Positions 26,895 through 35,612 of a stretch of DNA of 64,000 nucleotides are shown here, piece after piece. The DNA is from Joostella atrarenae (GTDB lineage: Bacteria; Bacteroidota; Bacteroidia; Flavobacteriales; Flavobacteriaceae). The stretch spans positions 124,001 to 188,000 of the forward strand of contig NZ_JAETXX010000001.1 in the NCBI RefSeq assembly GCF_021764745.1, given 5' to 3'. Under the pieces are notes generated by a model, which had not been told where the DNA came from, did not search any database, and saw only the letters and a program-made list of their open reading frames with translations. Each line of letters begins with the position of its first letter. Positions within the stretch are counted from its first letter, which is position 1. Made by a program: the position numbers and the translations under genes.

Positions 26895-27335
26895 ATGAAA
26901 CACATATTATACAGCTTATTCACACTATTTATATTTAGCGCATGTAGTGGCGATGATTCTTCTTTTGATAATCCTAATCTTATAGAACCAGGGTTTAGCT
27001 ATTCCATAAACCTAAATTTACCTTTGTATGCTGGTCTAGCAACTCCAGGAACCGCAGTTTATGTTAACGATTCTAATGTAGGCATTAGAGGGATTTTTGT
27101 TATCAATCTTTTTGGAAGTTATAGAGCTTGGGAAGCTAGTTGTCCAAACCATCCGCCAAACAATTGTTCTACAATGACTTTGAGCGGTGTAACTTGTAAA
27201 TGTAGCTGTGAAGAATATGAATATGAGCTGGCTGGAGGAAGTTTAATTTCTGAACCTACAGGAGAAACAAGTACATATCCATTACAAGAATATAATGTAA
27301 CTGCAAACGGAAGCATTATTAAAATTTCAAATTAA
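26895..27335 (+). CDS. Rieske-like lipoprotein with a degenerate cluster site
   Basis: About 146 residues from the ATG at 26895, which starts with a lipoprotein signal (LFTLFIFSAC). A TTG 24 bp upstream is rejected. The C-terminal half aligns in layout with a Rieske [2Fe-2S] fold: WEASCPNHPPNNC, then GVTCKCSCEEYEYELAGGS, then EPTGETSTYPLQEYNV. In a true Rieske protein the second motif is C-x2-H. Here it reads C-K-C-S, so a ligand histidine is missing, and the first motif is C-x2-H, not C-x-H. It may have lost the cluster or bind something else. The Coa1-like gene follows about 10 bp later. Confidence 0.72.
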   Translation: MKHILYSLFTLFIFSACSGDDSSFDNPNLIEPGFSYSINLNLPLYAGLATPGTAVYVNDSNVGIRGIFVINLFGSYRAWEASCPNHPPNNCSTMTLSGVTCKCSCEEYEYELAGGSLISEPTGETSTYPLQEYNVTANGSIIKISN

Positions 27336-27346
27336 AAACTTAGGTG

Positions 27347-27787
27347 ATGAATAACGAATTGCTACCACAAAAAAGCTGGTGGGAGAAAAACAAGAAATGG
27401 TTTTTCCCTGCATTAGTTATTATCACTGCTTTGTTTATTTTATATTATCAATCGGGTTCTAACAAACATCTTACAAATTATGTACAAGGTTACAATGAAA
27501 CCGCTTTATACGAAAATGCCTTAGAAAAAGCACAAGCAAACGAGCGTGTAAAAACTGTTTTAGGAACATTAGATCCTATAAATAAACTCTCTCTAGTAGA
27601 AGGAGAAATCCAATATACCAATAACAACAATTCTGTATCTTATACCATTAAAATTAATGGAGAAAACGGAAAAGGACTTATGGATGTTTCTGCTGATAAA
27701 ATTGAAGACCAATGGAACTATACCTCCATAAAAGTAAGAATCAAGAATCCTCCAGAAAATAAAGAAACAATAGTTATACTAGAATAA
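27347..27787 (+). CDS. Coa1-family cytochrome oxidase assembly-like membrane protein
   Basis: About 146 residues from the ATG at 27347 (a GTG just before is possible). One N-terminal membrane segment (WFFPALVIITALFILYY) is followed by an extracytoplasmic domain. The pattern NEALEKAQANERVKTVLG-like (here ENALEKAQANERVKTVLG), a central GEIQYTNN and SYTIKINGENGKGLMDV fits the Coa1 family. Coa1 assists assembly of cytochrome c oxidase in mitochondria. The role in bacteria is inferred only. The gene lies between a Rieske-like lipoprotein and a nucleotidase, not near the ctaC/ctaD genes. Confidence 0.75.
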   Translation: MNNELLPQKSWWEKNKKWFFPALVIITALFILYYQSGSNKHLTNYVQGYNETALYENALEKAQANERVKTVLGTLDPINKLSLVEGEIQYTNNNNSVSYTIKINGENGKGLMDVSADKIEDQWNYTSIKVRIKNPPENKETIVILE

Positions 27788-27790
27788 ATA

Positions 27791-28306
27791 ATGAAAAGAT
27801 TACTTGTAGACATGGATGGTGTTTTAGCAGACACCTACGAACAATTTATTCGTTTAGAATTTGAAGAAACAGCCAACAGAATTACTAAGGAAGAAATTTC
27901 TGGAATCTCTGAAGACAAAGCCTTTCCTAATTTTGAAAAGCATGTTAGGCAAGAAGGTTTTTTTAGAAATCCACCTGTTATGAAAGATGCTGTTTCAGTG
28001 ATGGAAAAACTAAATAAAGCATATGAGATTTTTATCGTTTCCTCTGCTATGGAATTTCCAAATAGTTTACGAGAAAAATACGATTGGTTGGAAGAGCATT
28101 TCCCATTTTTATCATGGAAACAAATAATTTTATGTGGATCGAAAGTCGCTGTAAAAGGAGATTTCTTAATCGATGATCATTTTAAAAATCTTGACCCTTT
28201 TGAAGGGAAATCCATCCTCTTTACACAACCTCACAATAACAAATCTGATGACAACGGTCATCAACGGGTTGGAAGCTGGAAAGAAATTGAAAAAATGCTA
28301 TTATAA
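27791..28306 (+). CDS. 5'(3')-deoxyribonucleotidase (NT5C type, HAD fold)
   Basis: A 171-residue HAD phosphatase. The nucleophile motif is LLVDMDGVLADTYEQF. Motif II is IFIVSSAMEF, and the acidic motif is GDFLIDDHFKNLDPF. It matches the 5' nucleotidase, deoxy (Pfam NT5C) family, which dephosphorylates deoxynucleoside monophosphates. It starts 3 bp after the Coa1-like gene and is probably in the same transcript. Confidence 0.9.
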   Translation: MKRLLVDMDGVLADTYEQFIRLEFEETANRITKEEISGISEDKAFPNFEKHVRQEGFFRNPPVMKDAVSVMEKLNKAYEIFIVSSAMEFPNSLREKYDWLEEHFPFLSWKQIILCGSKVAVKGDFLIDDHFKNLDPFEGKSILFTQPHNNKSDDNGHQRVGSWKEIEKMLL

Positions 28307-28363
28307 ATCGGTTATGATTATACAACTCGAGCTTTAAACTAAATTTAGAGCCTCCAAAAAATA

Positions 28364-28405
28364 AAAATGGCGTTAAGATTTTTTCTCTTAACGCCATTTT
28401 GTTTT
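28364..28405. terminator. Bidirectional intrinsic terminator
   Basis: AAAATGGCGTTAAGA and TCTTAACGCCATTTT form a 15-bp perfect stem with a 7-nt loop, with T-rich flanks. It separates the nucleotidase (+) and PfpI (-) genes. Confidence 0.93.
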
Positions 28406-28423
28406 TATGTTCTTAAGGAAGAA

Positions 28424-29179
28424 TTATTCCTCATCATCAAAATTCCAATCTTTCAGTCTATCTAAATACAAATACGATTCTACAAACAGTCGCTGTTCTT
28501 TACTGCTCATTTTTTCTAAAAGCTCCAAAGAAGAAATATAACTCGCTAAATTTCCATTTGAAGAAAGGAATTTTCCGTCTTCCATATAACTCACTTTAGC
28601 ATCATCTTGTACCAATAAATCTGGGTAATCTTTTTGAAGCTGCTCTCCACCGCCAATCCATGTTACGATTTTCTTCCCACTAGCAATTCCAGATTTACCG
28701 ATAAGTTGCGCACCACCACAATTGCTAACAGTGTACTTAGTTTCTTTATTTTTTTCAATAATAAAATTAACTAGCTTTTCATTTCTAACAGCTGTCCACA
28801 TATCATATGCACTAGGTACAAAAAGTACAGTTAGCTTTGGCGCATTTTCAAAAGTATTGTCTGGTACGATAACAAGTCCTTCTTCTGTGGTTACAGGATC
28901 TAAAGTCTCGGCAATTGTAACTACATTAAACAGTTTCTCTCCTGCTTCCGTATGCTTAGAAAACACATCTATTGCAGCAGTAACTTCGGTCATTAAAACC
29001 TGATCATACATTAACAATCCAATTGTAGGTAGGTTCTCATCAATCTCTTTCGTTGGGGCAGCTACACTTTTCTCTTCTGGAGCGGCTACAACCTCAGCAT
29101 TTTCCTTTTTAGGATTTTCTGTATTACAGCTTGCAAAAGCTAATACAAAAAGCATTAAAATCTTACTTATTAATTTCAT
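28424..29179 (-). CDS. DJ-1/PfpI-family lipoprotein
   Basis: A 251-residue protein. The signal ends in the lipobox FASC, and a disordered linker follows to about residue 45. The DJ-1/PfpI fold is seen as TIGLLMYDQVLMTEVTAAID, then the nucleophile-elbow region KYTVSNCGGAQLIGKSG with the cysteine in SNCGGA, and KVSYMEDGKFLSSNGNLASY. This resembles the amidase-like domain of AraC-type GATase1 regulators, but no DNA-binding domain is attached. Localisation outside the cytoplasm is unusual. It is the second gene after an AhpD-like gene 10 bp upstream. Confidence 0.85.
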   Translation of the reverse strand: MKLISKILMLFVLAFASCNTENPKKENAEVVAAPEEKSVAAPTKEIDENLPTIGLLMYDQVLMTEVTAAIDVFSKHTEAGEKLFNVVTIAETLDPVTTEEGLVIVPDNTFENAPKLTVLFVPSAYDMWTAVRNEKLVNFIIEKNKETKYTVSNCGGAQLIGKSGIASGKKIVTWIGGGEQLQKDYPDLLVQDDAKVSYMEDGKFLSSNGNLASYISSLELLEKMSSKEQRLFVESYLYLDRLKDWNFDDEE

Positions 29180-29189
29180 TGTTCTTTTT

Positions 29190-29624
29190 TTAAAATGGTT
29201 TGTGTGTACTTACAGCAATTCTATTCCATGCATTTATGGTAGTAATTGCCATAATAATCTGTGCTAAATAATTTTCATCAAAAAATTGAAGTGCCTTTTT
29301 ATACACCTCCGACGATAATCCTTTTTGATGAATTAAAGTCACTTCTTCTGTTATTTGTAAAATCACCTTTTCTTCTTCCGAAAATAAATCGGTTTCTCTC
29401 CAAGCGCTTATTAAAAAAATGCGTTGTTGTGTTTCGCCGTACTTTAAAGCATCTTTAGTATGCATATCAATACAAAATGCACAACTATTTATCTGTGAAG
29501 CTCTAATCTTAATAAGCTCTTTATGGGTATTAGTCAATTTTGTTGTTCCTAAATATTTTTCTAGCGCATACATTGCCTTATAAGCTTCAGGTTCTAACAC
29601 ATCTATTTGAATTCTTTTCTCCAT
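29190..29624 (-). CDS. Carboxymuconolactone decarboxylase / AhpD-like protein
   Basis: About 144 residues from the ATG at 29624 (a TTG three codons earlier is rejected). The CMD/AhpD signature is clear: LIKIRASQINSCAFCIDMHTKDALKYGE, read here as a helix with the redox pair C-x2-C (SCAFC) and a following histidine. Such proteins reduce peroxides or act as alkylhydroperoxidase-like factors in the cytoplasm. It is upstream of the PfpI lipoprotein on the same strand and 70 bp from the Crp-family gene, so the three may be co-regulated. Confidence 0.88.
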   Translation of the reverse strand: MEKRIQIDVLEPEAYKAMYALEKYLGTTKLTNTHKELIKIRASQINSCAFCIDMHTKDALKYGETQQRIFLISAWRETDLFSEEEKVILQITEEVTLIHQKGLSSEVYKKALQFFDENYLAQIIMAITTINAWNRIAVSTHKPF

Positions 29625-29695
29625 AATTAACAATCTATATTTTCAACAAAAATATAGACTATAAGTTATAAAAAAATTAATCTAGATTAAGAAAA

Positions 29696-30262
29696 TTATT
29701 TAGCGCGTAATTTACTTAGGTATTCTGGTGTCAATCCTAAAAAAGTAGCTATTAAATATTGAGGAACGCGATTTACAAACTCGGGGAATTCATCTCTAAA
29801 TCGGAAGAAAATTTCTTCTTTTGAAAAGCTAAAAATGTATTGCATCCGTTTTAAAGCTGCACCGTATGCAATTTGATAAATACTTCTAAAATATACCTCC
29901 AGTTTTGGGAAACGCTCTAATAACTCCTTTTCTTTATTTGCTTTTATAACTAAAACTTCTGAAGCTTCAATTGCCTGAATATTAAATTCTGTTTCCTTCT
30001 GATGATAAAGTGCCTGTGCATCAGAAAGCCACCAATTTTCAATAGCAAATTGCAAGGTTTTTTCTACTCCCTTTTCATCAGTAAAAAACATATGAAGGCA
30101 GCCGCTTAAAACAAAGTAATTAGCATCACATATTTTCCCTGCTGACATAATACATTCCTTCTTACGCAATGTAATTACCTCAACATAATTGGTAATCTCT
30201 TGAAACTCTTCTTCGGTTACCTCAACAAATTTGTTTAAATGCTGAAAAAAACGATCTACCAT
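29696..30262 (-). CDS. Crp/Fnr-family transcriptional regulator
   Basis: About 189 residues from the ATG at 30262. A longer in-frame start at 30328 would add a 22-residue hydrophobic stretch and overlap the preceding terminator, so it is rejected. The cyclic-nucleotide-binding-like domain is visible (ITLRKKECIMSAGKICDANY, FVLSGCLHMFFTDEKGVEKT). The C-terminal winged helix is short (VPQYLIATFLGLTPEYLSKLR), as in many Bacteroidota Crp-like proteins. No Fnr-type cysteine set is present. The effector is unknown. The likely target is the neighbouring AhpD-PfpI pair, based only on position. Confidence 0.87.
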   Translation of the reverse strand: MVDRFFQHLNKFVEVTEEEFQEITNYVEVITLRKKECIMSAGKICDANYFVLSGCLHMFFTDEKGVEKTLQFAIENWWLSDAQALYHQKETEFNIQAIEASEVLVIKANKEKELLERFPKLEVYFRSIYQIAYGAALKRMQYIFSFSKEEIFFRFRDEFPEFVNRVPQYLIATFLGLTPEYLSKLRAK

Positions 30263-30311
30263 TGATGCATATTTTATAAAGTATTTCAAAGTTAATGTAA
30301 ATAATAGCATC

Positions 30312-30354
30312 AAAAAAGCACCATCCAAAACATAAGAGTTCTGAATGGTGCTTT
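30312..30354 (-). terminator. Terminator of the TonB receptor gene
   Basis: AAAGCACCAT pairs with ATGGTGCTTT across a 20-nt loop, followed on the minus strand by TTTGATGC. It starts 25 nt after the receptor stop codon. Confidence 0.8.
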
Positions 30355-30378
30355 AATTATTTCTTTGATGTTTTAAAT

Positions 30379-32760
30379 CTAAAATGTAATAGTAGCGCCT
30401 ACTAAAAAGTTAATTCCTGCTTGCGGATAATATCCAGTCCCATCATACGTAGTGGTCGAACCATCGTCATTACCAACATCGTAAGTATAATAATATCCAT
30501 TAGAAATGTATTCAGCATCAAAAATATTATTTACCAAACCACTTAATACAATCGACTTAAAGAAACTATCTGTTTCTATGGTGTATTGTACATTAAAGTC
30601 GTTTACAAAATAACTCTTCAACTTAGAATTTTCTACATCAGAATTTCCTAAATACTGCTCAGAAACATACTTAGAAAGCAACGATAGTTGAAGATTATCT
30701 ATCGGCAAATATGTAAACGTATTTCCTGCTACAAAGTTGGGAGAGTATGAAATATTTGTGTCGCCTAAATCTGTTACTTGTCCATCTATTTGAGTATAAA
30801 AATCTAAATTCTTATTTGTACTCAATGCAAAGTTGGGTTTCAGTAAAAATTTATCAGCAAAAAAGAAAGTTGCATCAACTTCCAGCCCTAAACGATAGCT
30901 GTCTCCAACATTCTCACGAAGTGGTGCTCCAACATCATTAAGCGCTCCTGTAAGCACCAATTGGTTTTTGTAACGCATATAATAGGTATTTGCATTCACT
31001 TTAATTTTAGCACTTGAATAACGCCAACCTAATTCAAAATCGTTTAATTCTTCTGGCTCAGGATCGCCACTTTCATAATCGTTTCTATTTGGCTCCCTAT
31101 TAGCGCGAGCGTAAGAAAAATAAAGATTATTAGCATTATTAATAGTGTAAGTAAGTCCCGCTTTCGGATTGAAAAAATTAAAGTCATCATCTACCAAACC
31201 GGTATCATCTCCGTTAGCTTGATAAGAAACATAACGGTATTGCAAATCTCCATACAAGCTTAAATCGTCTGTTAATTTATAATTCAGCTTAGCATACGCA
31301 TTAAAGTCAGTTTTCACAGAATTATCGTTGTAATATCGATCGCGAATTTCACTGTCTGCAGCATAACGAGCCCAAATAATTTCTCCGTAATGGTCGCCTT
31401 CATATTTATTCCAAGCTCCACCAGCAATAAATTCTACTTTCTCATTCTCATATTTAGCAGAAAATGTAGTTCCATAAAACTGATTACTCAGCCATCTTCT
31501 ACGAATTAAATCGGTTGTATTTACCAAATCTCCATCTACAGTAATAGGATCGAAATCGTATGTATCAAAATCATCATCTTGGCGATATTGCTCAAAAAAA
31601 CCTCTCCCTCGCGTATAATGAATAGCTAGATTTGTATTCCAATTTTCTGAGATTTGCTCATTCCAATGCAATTGAAAATGGTCTTGTTTATAGTCGTCAA
31701 CCTCATTGTCATAATAGTCAACTACATTTCCATTTTCATCATAAATTGCACCCGCACTATTAAAAGTTCTTCCATACGCATCGATTTGATATTGCTCAAT
31801 ACCATTCCACGATTGATAAGTAATTTGGTGTCCTCCAAAAACCAATGCTTTTATCAATGTATTATCATCAACATAAGCTCCTTGTAAAAAATAAGATTCT
31901 AAATCTGAAGATGCTCTATCTATATATCCATCGGATTTAATTCTTGAAAGTCTTCCTGAAACTTCAAAATGATCATTTAATTTCCCAGAACTGAACTTTA
32001 TGTTTGCTTTACGAGTATCGAAACTTCCTATAGACCCAGAAATCTCAGCATAGGGATTTTCTGCAACAGCATCTGTTAATAAATTCAGACTTGCTCCAAA
32101 GGCACCCGCTCCATTTGTAGATGTTCCTACACCACGTTGCAATTGTAAATTTTCTACTGAAGAGGAAAAATCGGGCATATTCACCCAAAAACTACCATGA
32201 GATTCAGAGTCGTTATATGGAATCCCGTTGATCGTTACATTTACACGTGTAGCATCACTTCCACGGACGCGAATCCCTGTATATCCAACTCCAGCACCAG
32301 CATCGGAAGTAGTAACAACAGAAGGCAAATACCCCATTAAAACAGGAATATCTTGACCTAGGTTTCTAGGCTCGATATCTTCTGCTGAAAGATTAGAAAA
32401 AGTTACTGGAGAATCTGCAGTAACACGAATAGCAGATACTAAAACCTCATCCAACATAACATTATCTTCCGTAATCTGAACATCTAATTGTGTATTCTCT
32501 GTTACTTCGATTGTCTTTTTAATTGGATGTTGAGCAGAAAAAGTGAAAATAATAGTGTGTGTCCCTGCTGGAATTTCTAGCTCATAATAGCCATTTGCAT
32601 CGGTTTGCGTACCAGTATTACTGTTCTCTAATAATACGGTTGCTCCTGGAACTCCAATACCTTCTTGATCTGTAAAAGTTCCTGAAACCTTAAATTCTTG
32701 GGCAGTACTAACGCCTACCGCTAAAAATAAAAAACTGAAAAATGTGAATAAAAACTTCAT
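30379..32760 (-). CDS. TonB-dependent outer-membrane receptor, probably for thiamine
   Basis: A 793-residue receptor. A signal peptide (MKFLFTFFSFLFLAVGVSTAQ) precedes a carboxypeptidase-regulatory-like domain (about 22-105: VSGTFTDQEGIGVPGATVLL), then the plug (PVLMGYLPSVVTTSDAGAGV, GIRVRGSDATRVNVTINGIP) and a 22-strand-type barrel ending in aromatic AGINFLVGATITF. It imports a scarce ligand across the outer membrane using the proton-motive force through TonB. The TPP riboswitch in its leader points to thiamine or a thiamine precursor as substrate. The leader is about 280 nt. It is a single gene with its own terminator. Confidence 0.93.
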   Translation of the reverse strand: MKFLFTFFSFLFLAVGVSTAQEFKVSGTFTDQEGIGVPGATVLLENSNTGTQTDANGYYELEIPAGTHTIIFTFSAQHPIKKTIEVTENTQLDVQITEDNVMLDEVLVSAIRVTADSPVTFSNLSAEDIEPRNLGQDIPVLMGYLPSVVTTSDAGAGVGYTGIRVRGSDATRVNVTINGIPYNDSESHGSFWVNMPDFSSSVENLQLQRGVGTSTNGAGAFGASLNLLTDAVAENPYAEISGSIGSFDTRKANIKFSSGKLNDHFEVSGRLSRIKSDGYIDRASSDLESYFLQGAYVDDNTLIKALVFGGHQITYQSWNGIEQYQIDAYGRTFNSAGAIYDENGNVVDYYDNEVDDYKQDHFQLHWNEQISENWNTNLAIHYTRGRGFFEQYRQDDDFDTYDFDPITVDGDLVNTTDLIRRRWLSNQFYGTTFSAKYENEKVEFIAGGAWNKYEGDHYGEIIWARYAADSEIRDRYYNDNSVKTDFNAYAKLNYKLTDDLSLYGDLQYRYVSYQANGDDTGLVDDDFNFFNPKAGLTYTINNANNLYFSYARANREPNRNDYESGDPEPEELNDFELGWRYSSAKIKVNANTYYMRYKNQLVLTGALNDVGAPLRENVGDSYRLGLEVDATFFFADKFLLKPNFALSTNKNLDFYTQIDGQVTDLGDTNISYSPNFVAGNTFTYLPIDNLQLSLLSKYVSEQYLGNSDVENSKLKSYFVNDFNVQYTIETDSFFKSIVLSGLVNNIFDAEYISNGYYYTYDVGNDDGSTTTYDGTGYYPQAGINFLVGATITF

Positions 32761-32852
32761 TCGTAATTTGTTTACGAATAAAAGGGGTAATTATTCTTCG
32801 TTTGATTAAAATTAAATTATTACCTGTAAAAAAGCTTTGTAGAAATATTTGT

Positions 32853-32870
32853 TTCTCGACTCCGCTCGAA
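32853..32870. repeat. REP-like short palindromic repeat
   Basis: TTCTCGACTCCGCTCGAA contains TCGA at both ends of a CTCCGC loop. I recognise this type of word as a recurrent intergenic element of flavobacterial genomes. It lies in the receptor leader, downstream of the riboswitch. Confidence 0.5.
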
Positions 32871-32905
32871 AAGACAGTTACTTATATCTTTTCAAATTTA
32901 CATTT

Positions 32906-32927
32906 AAAAACCGCTTTTAAGCTCGGT
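32906..32927 (-). terminator. Terminator-like hairpin after the TPP aptamer
   Basis: Minus strand: ACC, bulge GA, GCT, loop TAAA, AGC GGT, then TTTTT. It overlaps the 3' side of the aptamer closing region. It is therefore a candidate expression platform, but the alternative pairing was not modelled. Confidence 0.55.
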
Positions 32928-33042
32928 CTCCCTAAACAGCATTACCTGTTCTAGGTTCCATGGGTATAATCTCAGCCTTTTTAGATTATAAATGAATAAT
33001 TTCATATATCCGCTATAATTAAAAAGCACCCCTTTTGAGATG
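32921..33042 (-). promoter_or_regulatory. TPP (thi-box) riboswitch
   Basis: Read on the minus strand, the conserved order of a TPP aptamer is complete. GGGGTGC lies at 33026-33032, followed by a variable P3-type insert, GGCTGAGA (32970-32977), TACCC (32962-32966), GAACCT (32953-32958), then ACAGGTAATGCTGT and TAGGGA (32929-32934). The element binds thiamine pyrophosphate and normally lowers expression of thiamine synthesis or uptake genes when TPP is plentiful. The next gene on this strand is the TonB receptor. A -7 promoter element lies at its 5' edge. Confidence 0.95.
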
Positions 33043-33045
33043 CCG

Positions 33046-33053
33046 CAAATCTA
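33046..33053 (-). promoter_or_regulatory. -7 promoter element for riboswitch and TonB receptor
   Basis: TAGATTTG on the minus strand matches TAnnTTTG. It would start RNA just before the GGGGTGC of the aptamer, which fits a riboswitch leader. Confidence 0.55.
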
Positions 33054-33131
33054 CAAAACAGATTGCTCTATACAGAAATATTTTGAGAAAACTTTTAGAA
33101 GCTTTTAACAAGGTTTATTTACCTTTAAAAA

Positions 33132-35612
33132 ATGGAAAAATCGAAGAGCAGAATTCCTTTAAAGGTGTTACTAAGTTACCTCGCTTTAGTATCGTTGGTT
33201 GTTGTGGTTGGATGGTTGGTTTCTAAAGAGCTAAGCTCTTTTACACAGGCACAGCAAGATGAGACCAAAGAGAAGAACAAAATACTCCGCATAGGCAAGC
33301 TTCTTACTTTAATGTATGAAAGTGAAAGTTTTGCCCGCTCTGCCATTCAATCTAATTACAGGCAACCATACCTCGATTTCTTAGAAAAAAACGACTCTAT
33401 TTCCATACAGATAGATTCTATAAAGCAGCTTATTAATCAGCCGTATCAATCTAAGTTACTAGACAGTGTTAATTTTTTACTTCAGCAGAAAATAAAAAAC
33501 ATAAAAGATCTCAGAAAACTCCGAATAAATGACACTTCAGAAAAAACTATAGAAAGTACTATTGAAAAACTTTCTAATATTGAAGATCAATTGGGAAGAT
33601 TATCTTTAAAAGATTTTGTTGAAGATCCTGATAATTTAGATCCTGAAACTAAGGAGAAACTATTGGAATATATCGATATTAATAACCGCTATATTCCTAG
33701 AGATGCTAGTAATTCTGTAGATCAGAAGACATTAGACTCTATTGTAACGGCCTCTAGAGAAATGCTTCAGAATGTAAAAAAAGAGACTTCTTCTCAGAAA
33801 TTATCATTAGCAATAAAAGAACGACAGTTATTAAGAAACGATCTTAACACCTCTCAACAATTAAGGCAAATTCTAGCAGCTTTCGAAAATGAATTTGTAA
33901 ACAATGCGAGAGCTTTAAACATAGAAAGAGAACGTGTACTCCAAAGAAGTATTCGAGTAATCACAATCGCCGCCATTATTGGAGCTATTTTAGTGGTTTT
34001 ATTTTCAATTATCATATTAAGAGACTCATGGCGAAGTCAACAATATAAAAAGCAAATTGAAGATTCTAACGAGCACAATAAGCTTTTATTAAAAAGTCGA
34101 GAGCAACTTATATCTATGGTAAGTCACGACCTTAGAACGCCATTGAGTACAATTTTAGGCTACACAGAATTACTTAAAGATGGTAACTTAAATGAAAAAG
34201 AATCGCATTATACAGACCGCATAAAAAATGCCTCTTCTTATGTGACACAATTGGTAGACGACTTGCTTGATTTCACGAAACTAGAAGCTGGAAAAATTAA
34301 TATTGAGCGAATTTCTTATGATCTAAATACATTGATTACTGAAACTGCCGAAAGTGTACAATCTATTTACGCTACGCGAGACATCAAATTGATTATTGAT
34401 ATTGATGAGGCTATCGATAAACTTTTATTAGGAGACCCTTTTCGAGTGAAACAGATATTATCTAATCTAATTGGAAATGCCTATAAATTTACAGAAAAGG
34501 GAAGTATTACCGTGAAAGCACGCTTAAAGAAAACGAGCGACCATAAAGAATTGTTATCAATATCTGTTATCGATACTGGAATAGGAATCAAGAAAGAGAA
34601 ACAAAAAATTATATTCGAAGAGTTTACGCAGGCCGAAGGTGATACCGAGAAAAAATATGGAGGAAGCGGACTTGGACTTACTATTTCTAGGAAGTTAAGT
34701 AATCTGTTGGACGGGAACTTATATTTAGAAAGTAAAGAAGGAAAAGGGAGTTCTTTTTCTTTTGTTTTTCCTGTTGAATTTAGCACGCAAGAACCTGTAT
34801 TAAAAAAAGAACTTCAAGATAATATCGTTGATGAAGAGAATCCGCTAACAATGGCTGATAAAAAGTACACAGCAATTGTTATTGATGATGATGAAACACT
34901 TCTTAGGTTAAATAAAGAAATCTTAGAGAACAATAACATCAAAGTTTTTGCTTTTAACAGTGGGAAAAAGGCTTTAGAAAAGATTACAACTATAGCATAT
35001 GATTTTATTATAACAGATATTCAGCTTCCGTCTTTTAATGGATTTTATTTTGCTGAAACACTCCGTTCGGAAGCTCAGTATAATTACAACAATCAACCAA
35101 TAATTGCAGTAACTGGAAGGAAAGATCTCAATAAAGAAAGTTATATAGAAGCAGGATTTGCAGAGTTTCTGTTTAAACCCTACGAGCCTAAAGCACTTCT
35201 TAATAAAGTATCTATTGTACTTAATGAGTCGGAAACCCCAATTGAAAACAAAGAGGTTACTACAGAAACAAATAAAGAAGATAGGCTTTACGACCTCTCT
35301 TCTTTAAGCTCCTTTTTAAGCGACGAAGAAGCAATGCTTCATATTTTGGGTGTTTTTAAAGAAAATACTAAAAAAGATCTCAAAGATTTAAAAGTTCATA
35401 TCGACAATGAAAATCTTGAGGAAATCAGAAAAATTGGTCATAAAATGCAGACTATGTTCAAGCAAATAGATGCTCAAACCGTAGTTCCAATTCTTAACTT
35501 TTTAGAACATTTTAAAGAGGAAGATAAAAAGCAATTACGTGCCAACTATAAAGCGCTTAAGAAAAATATAAAACTAACATTTGCAGCTATAGATAAGCAC
35601 ATAGAAAATTAA
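33132..35612 (+). CDS. Hybrid sensor histidine kinase with receiver and HPt domains
   Basis: An 826-residue membrane sensor. TM1 is at about 10-29 and TM2 at about 275-297, with a helical periplasmic sensor of about 245 residues between them. The kinase core has H332 in the H-box (MVSHDLRTPLSTILGY), the N-box (ILSNLIGNAYKF), DTGIGI and GSGLGL. The receiver domain has D629 (IITDIQLP). A C-terminal HPt domain has H770 (IGHKMQTMFKQIDA). Together these form a complete phosphorelay chain ending in a free phosphodonor. The partner is probably the convergent NtrC-type regulator, which overlaps it by 4 bp, though convergent pairing makes this inferred. The ligand is unknown. Confidence 0.93.
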   Translation: MEKSKSRIPLKVLLSYLALVSLVVVVGWLVSKELSSFTQAQQDETKEKNKILRIGKLLTLMYESESFARSAIQSNYRQPYLDFLEKNDSISIQIDSIKQLINQPYQSKLLDSVNFLLQQKIKNIKDLRKLRINDTSEKTIESTIEKLSNIEDQLGRLSLKDFVEDPDNLDPETKEKLLEYIDINNRYIPRDASNSVDQKTLDSIVTASREMLQNVKKETSSQKLSLAIKERQLLRNDLNTSQQLRQILAAFENEFVNNARALNIERERVLQRSIRVITIAAIIGAILVVLFSIIILRDSWRSQQYKKQIEDSNEHNKLLLKSREQLISMVSHDLRTPLSTILGYTELLKDGNLNEKESHYTDRIKNASSYVTQLVDDLLDFTKLEAGKINIERISYDLNTLITETAESVQSIYATRDIKLIIDIDEAIDKLLLGDPFRVKQILSNLIGNAYKFTEKGSITVKARLKKTSDHKELLSISVIDTGIGIKKEKQKIIFEEFTQAEGDTEKKYGGSGLGLTISRKLSNLLDGNLYLESKEGKGSSFSFVFPVEFSTQEPVLKKELQDNIVDEENPLTMADKKYTAIVIDDDETLLRLNKEILENNNIKVFAFNSGKKALEKITTIAYDFIITDIQLPSFNGFYFAETLRSEAQYNYNNQPIIAVTGRKDLNKESYIEAGFAEFLFKPYEPKALLNKVSIVLNESETPIENKEVTTETNKEDRLYDLSSLSSFLSDEEAMLHILGVFKENTKKDLKDLKVHIDNENLEEIRKIGHKMQTMFKQIDAQTVVPILNFLEHFKEEDKKQLRANYKALKKNIKLTFAAIDKHIEN

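Noticed and set aside
33035-33226. 63-residue plus-strand ORF across the riboswitch promoter and kinase start
   Set aside because: Shifted frame over the real kinase start, with no protein signature.
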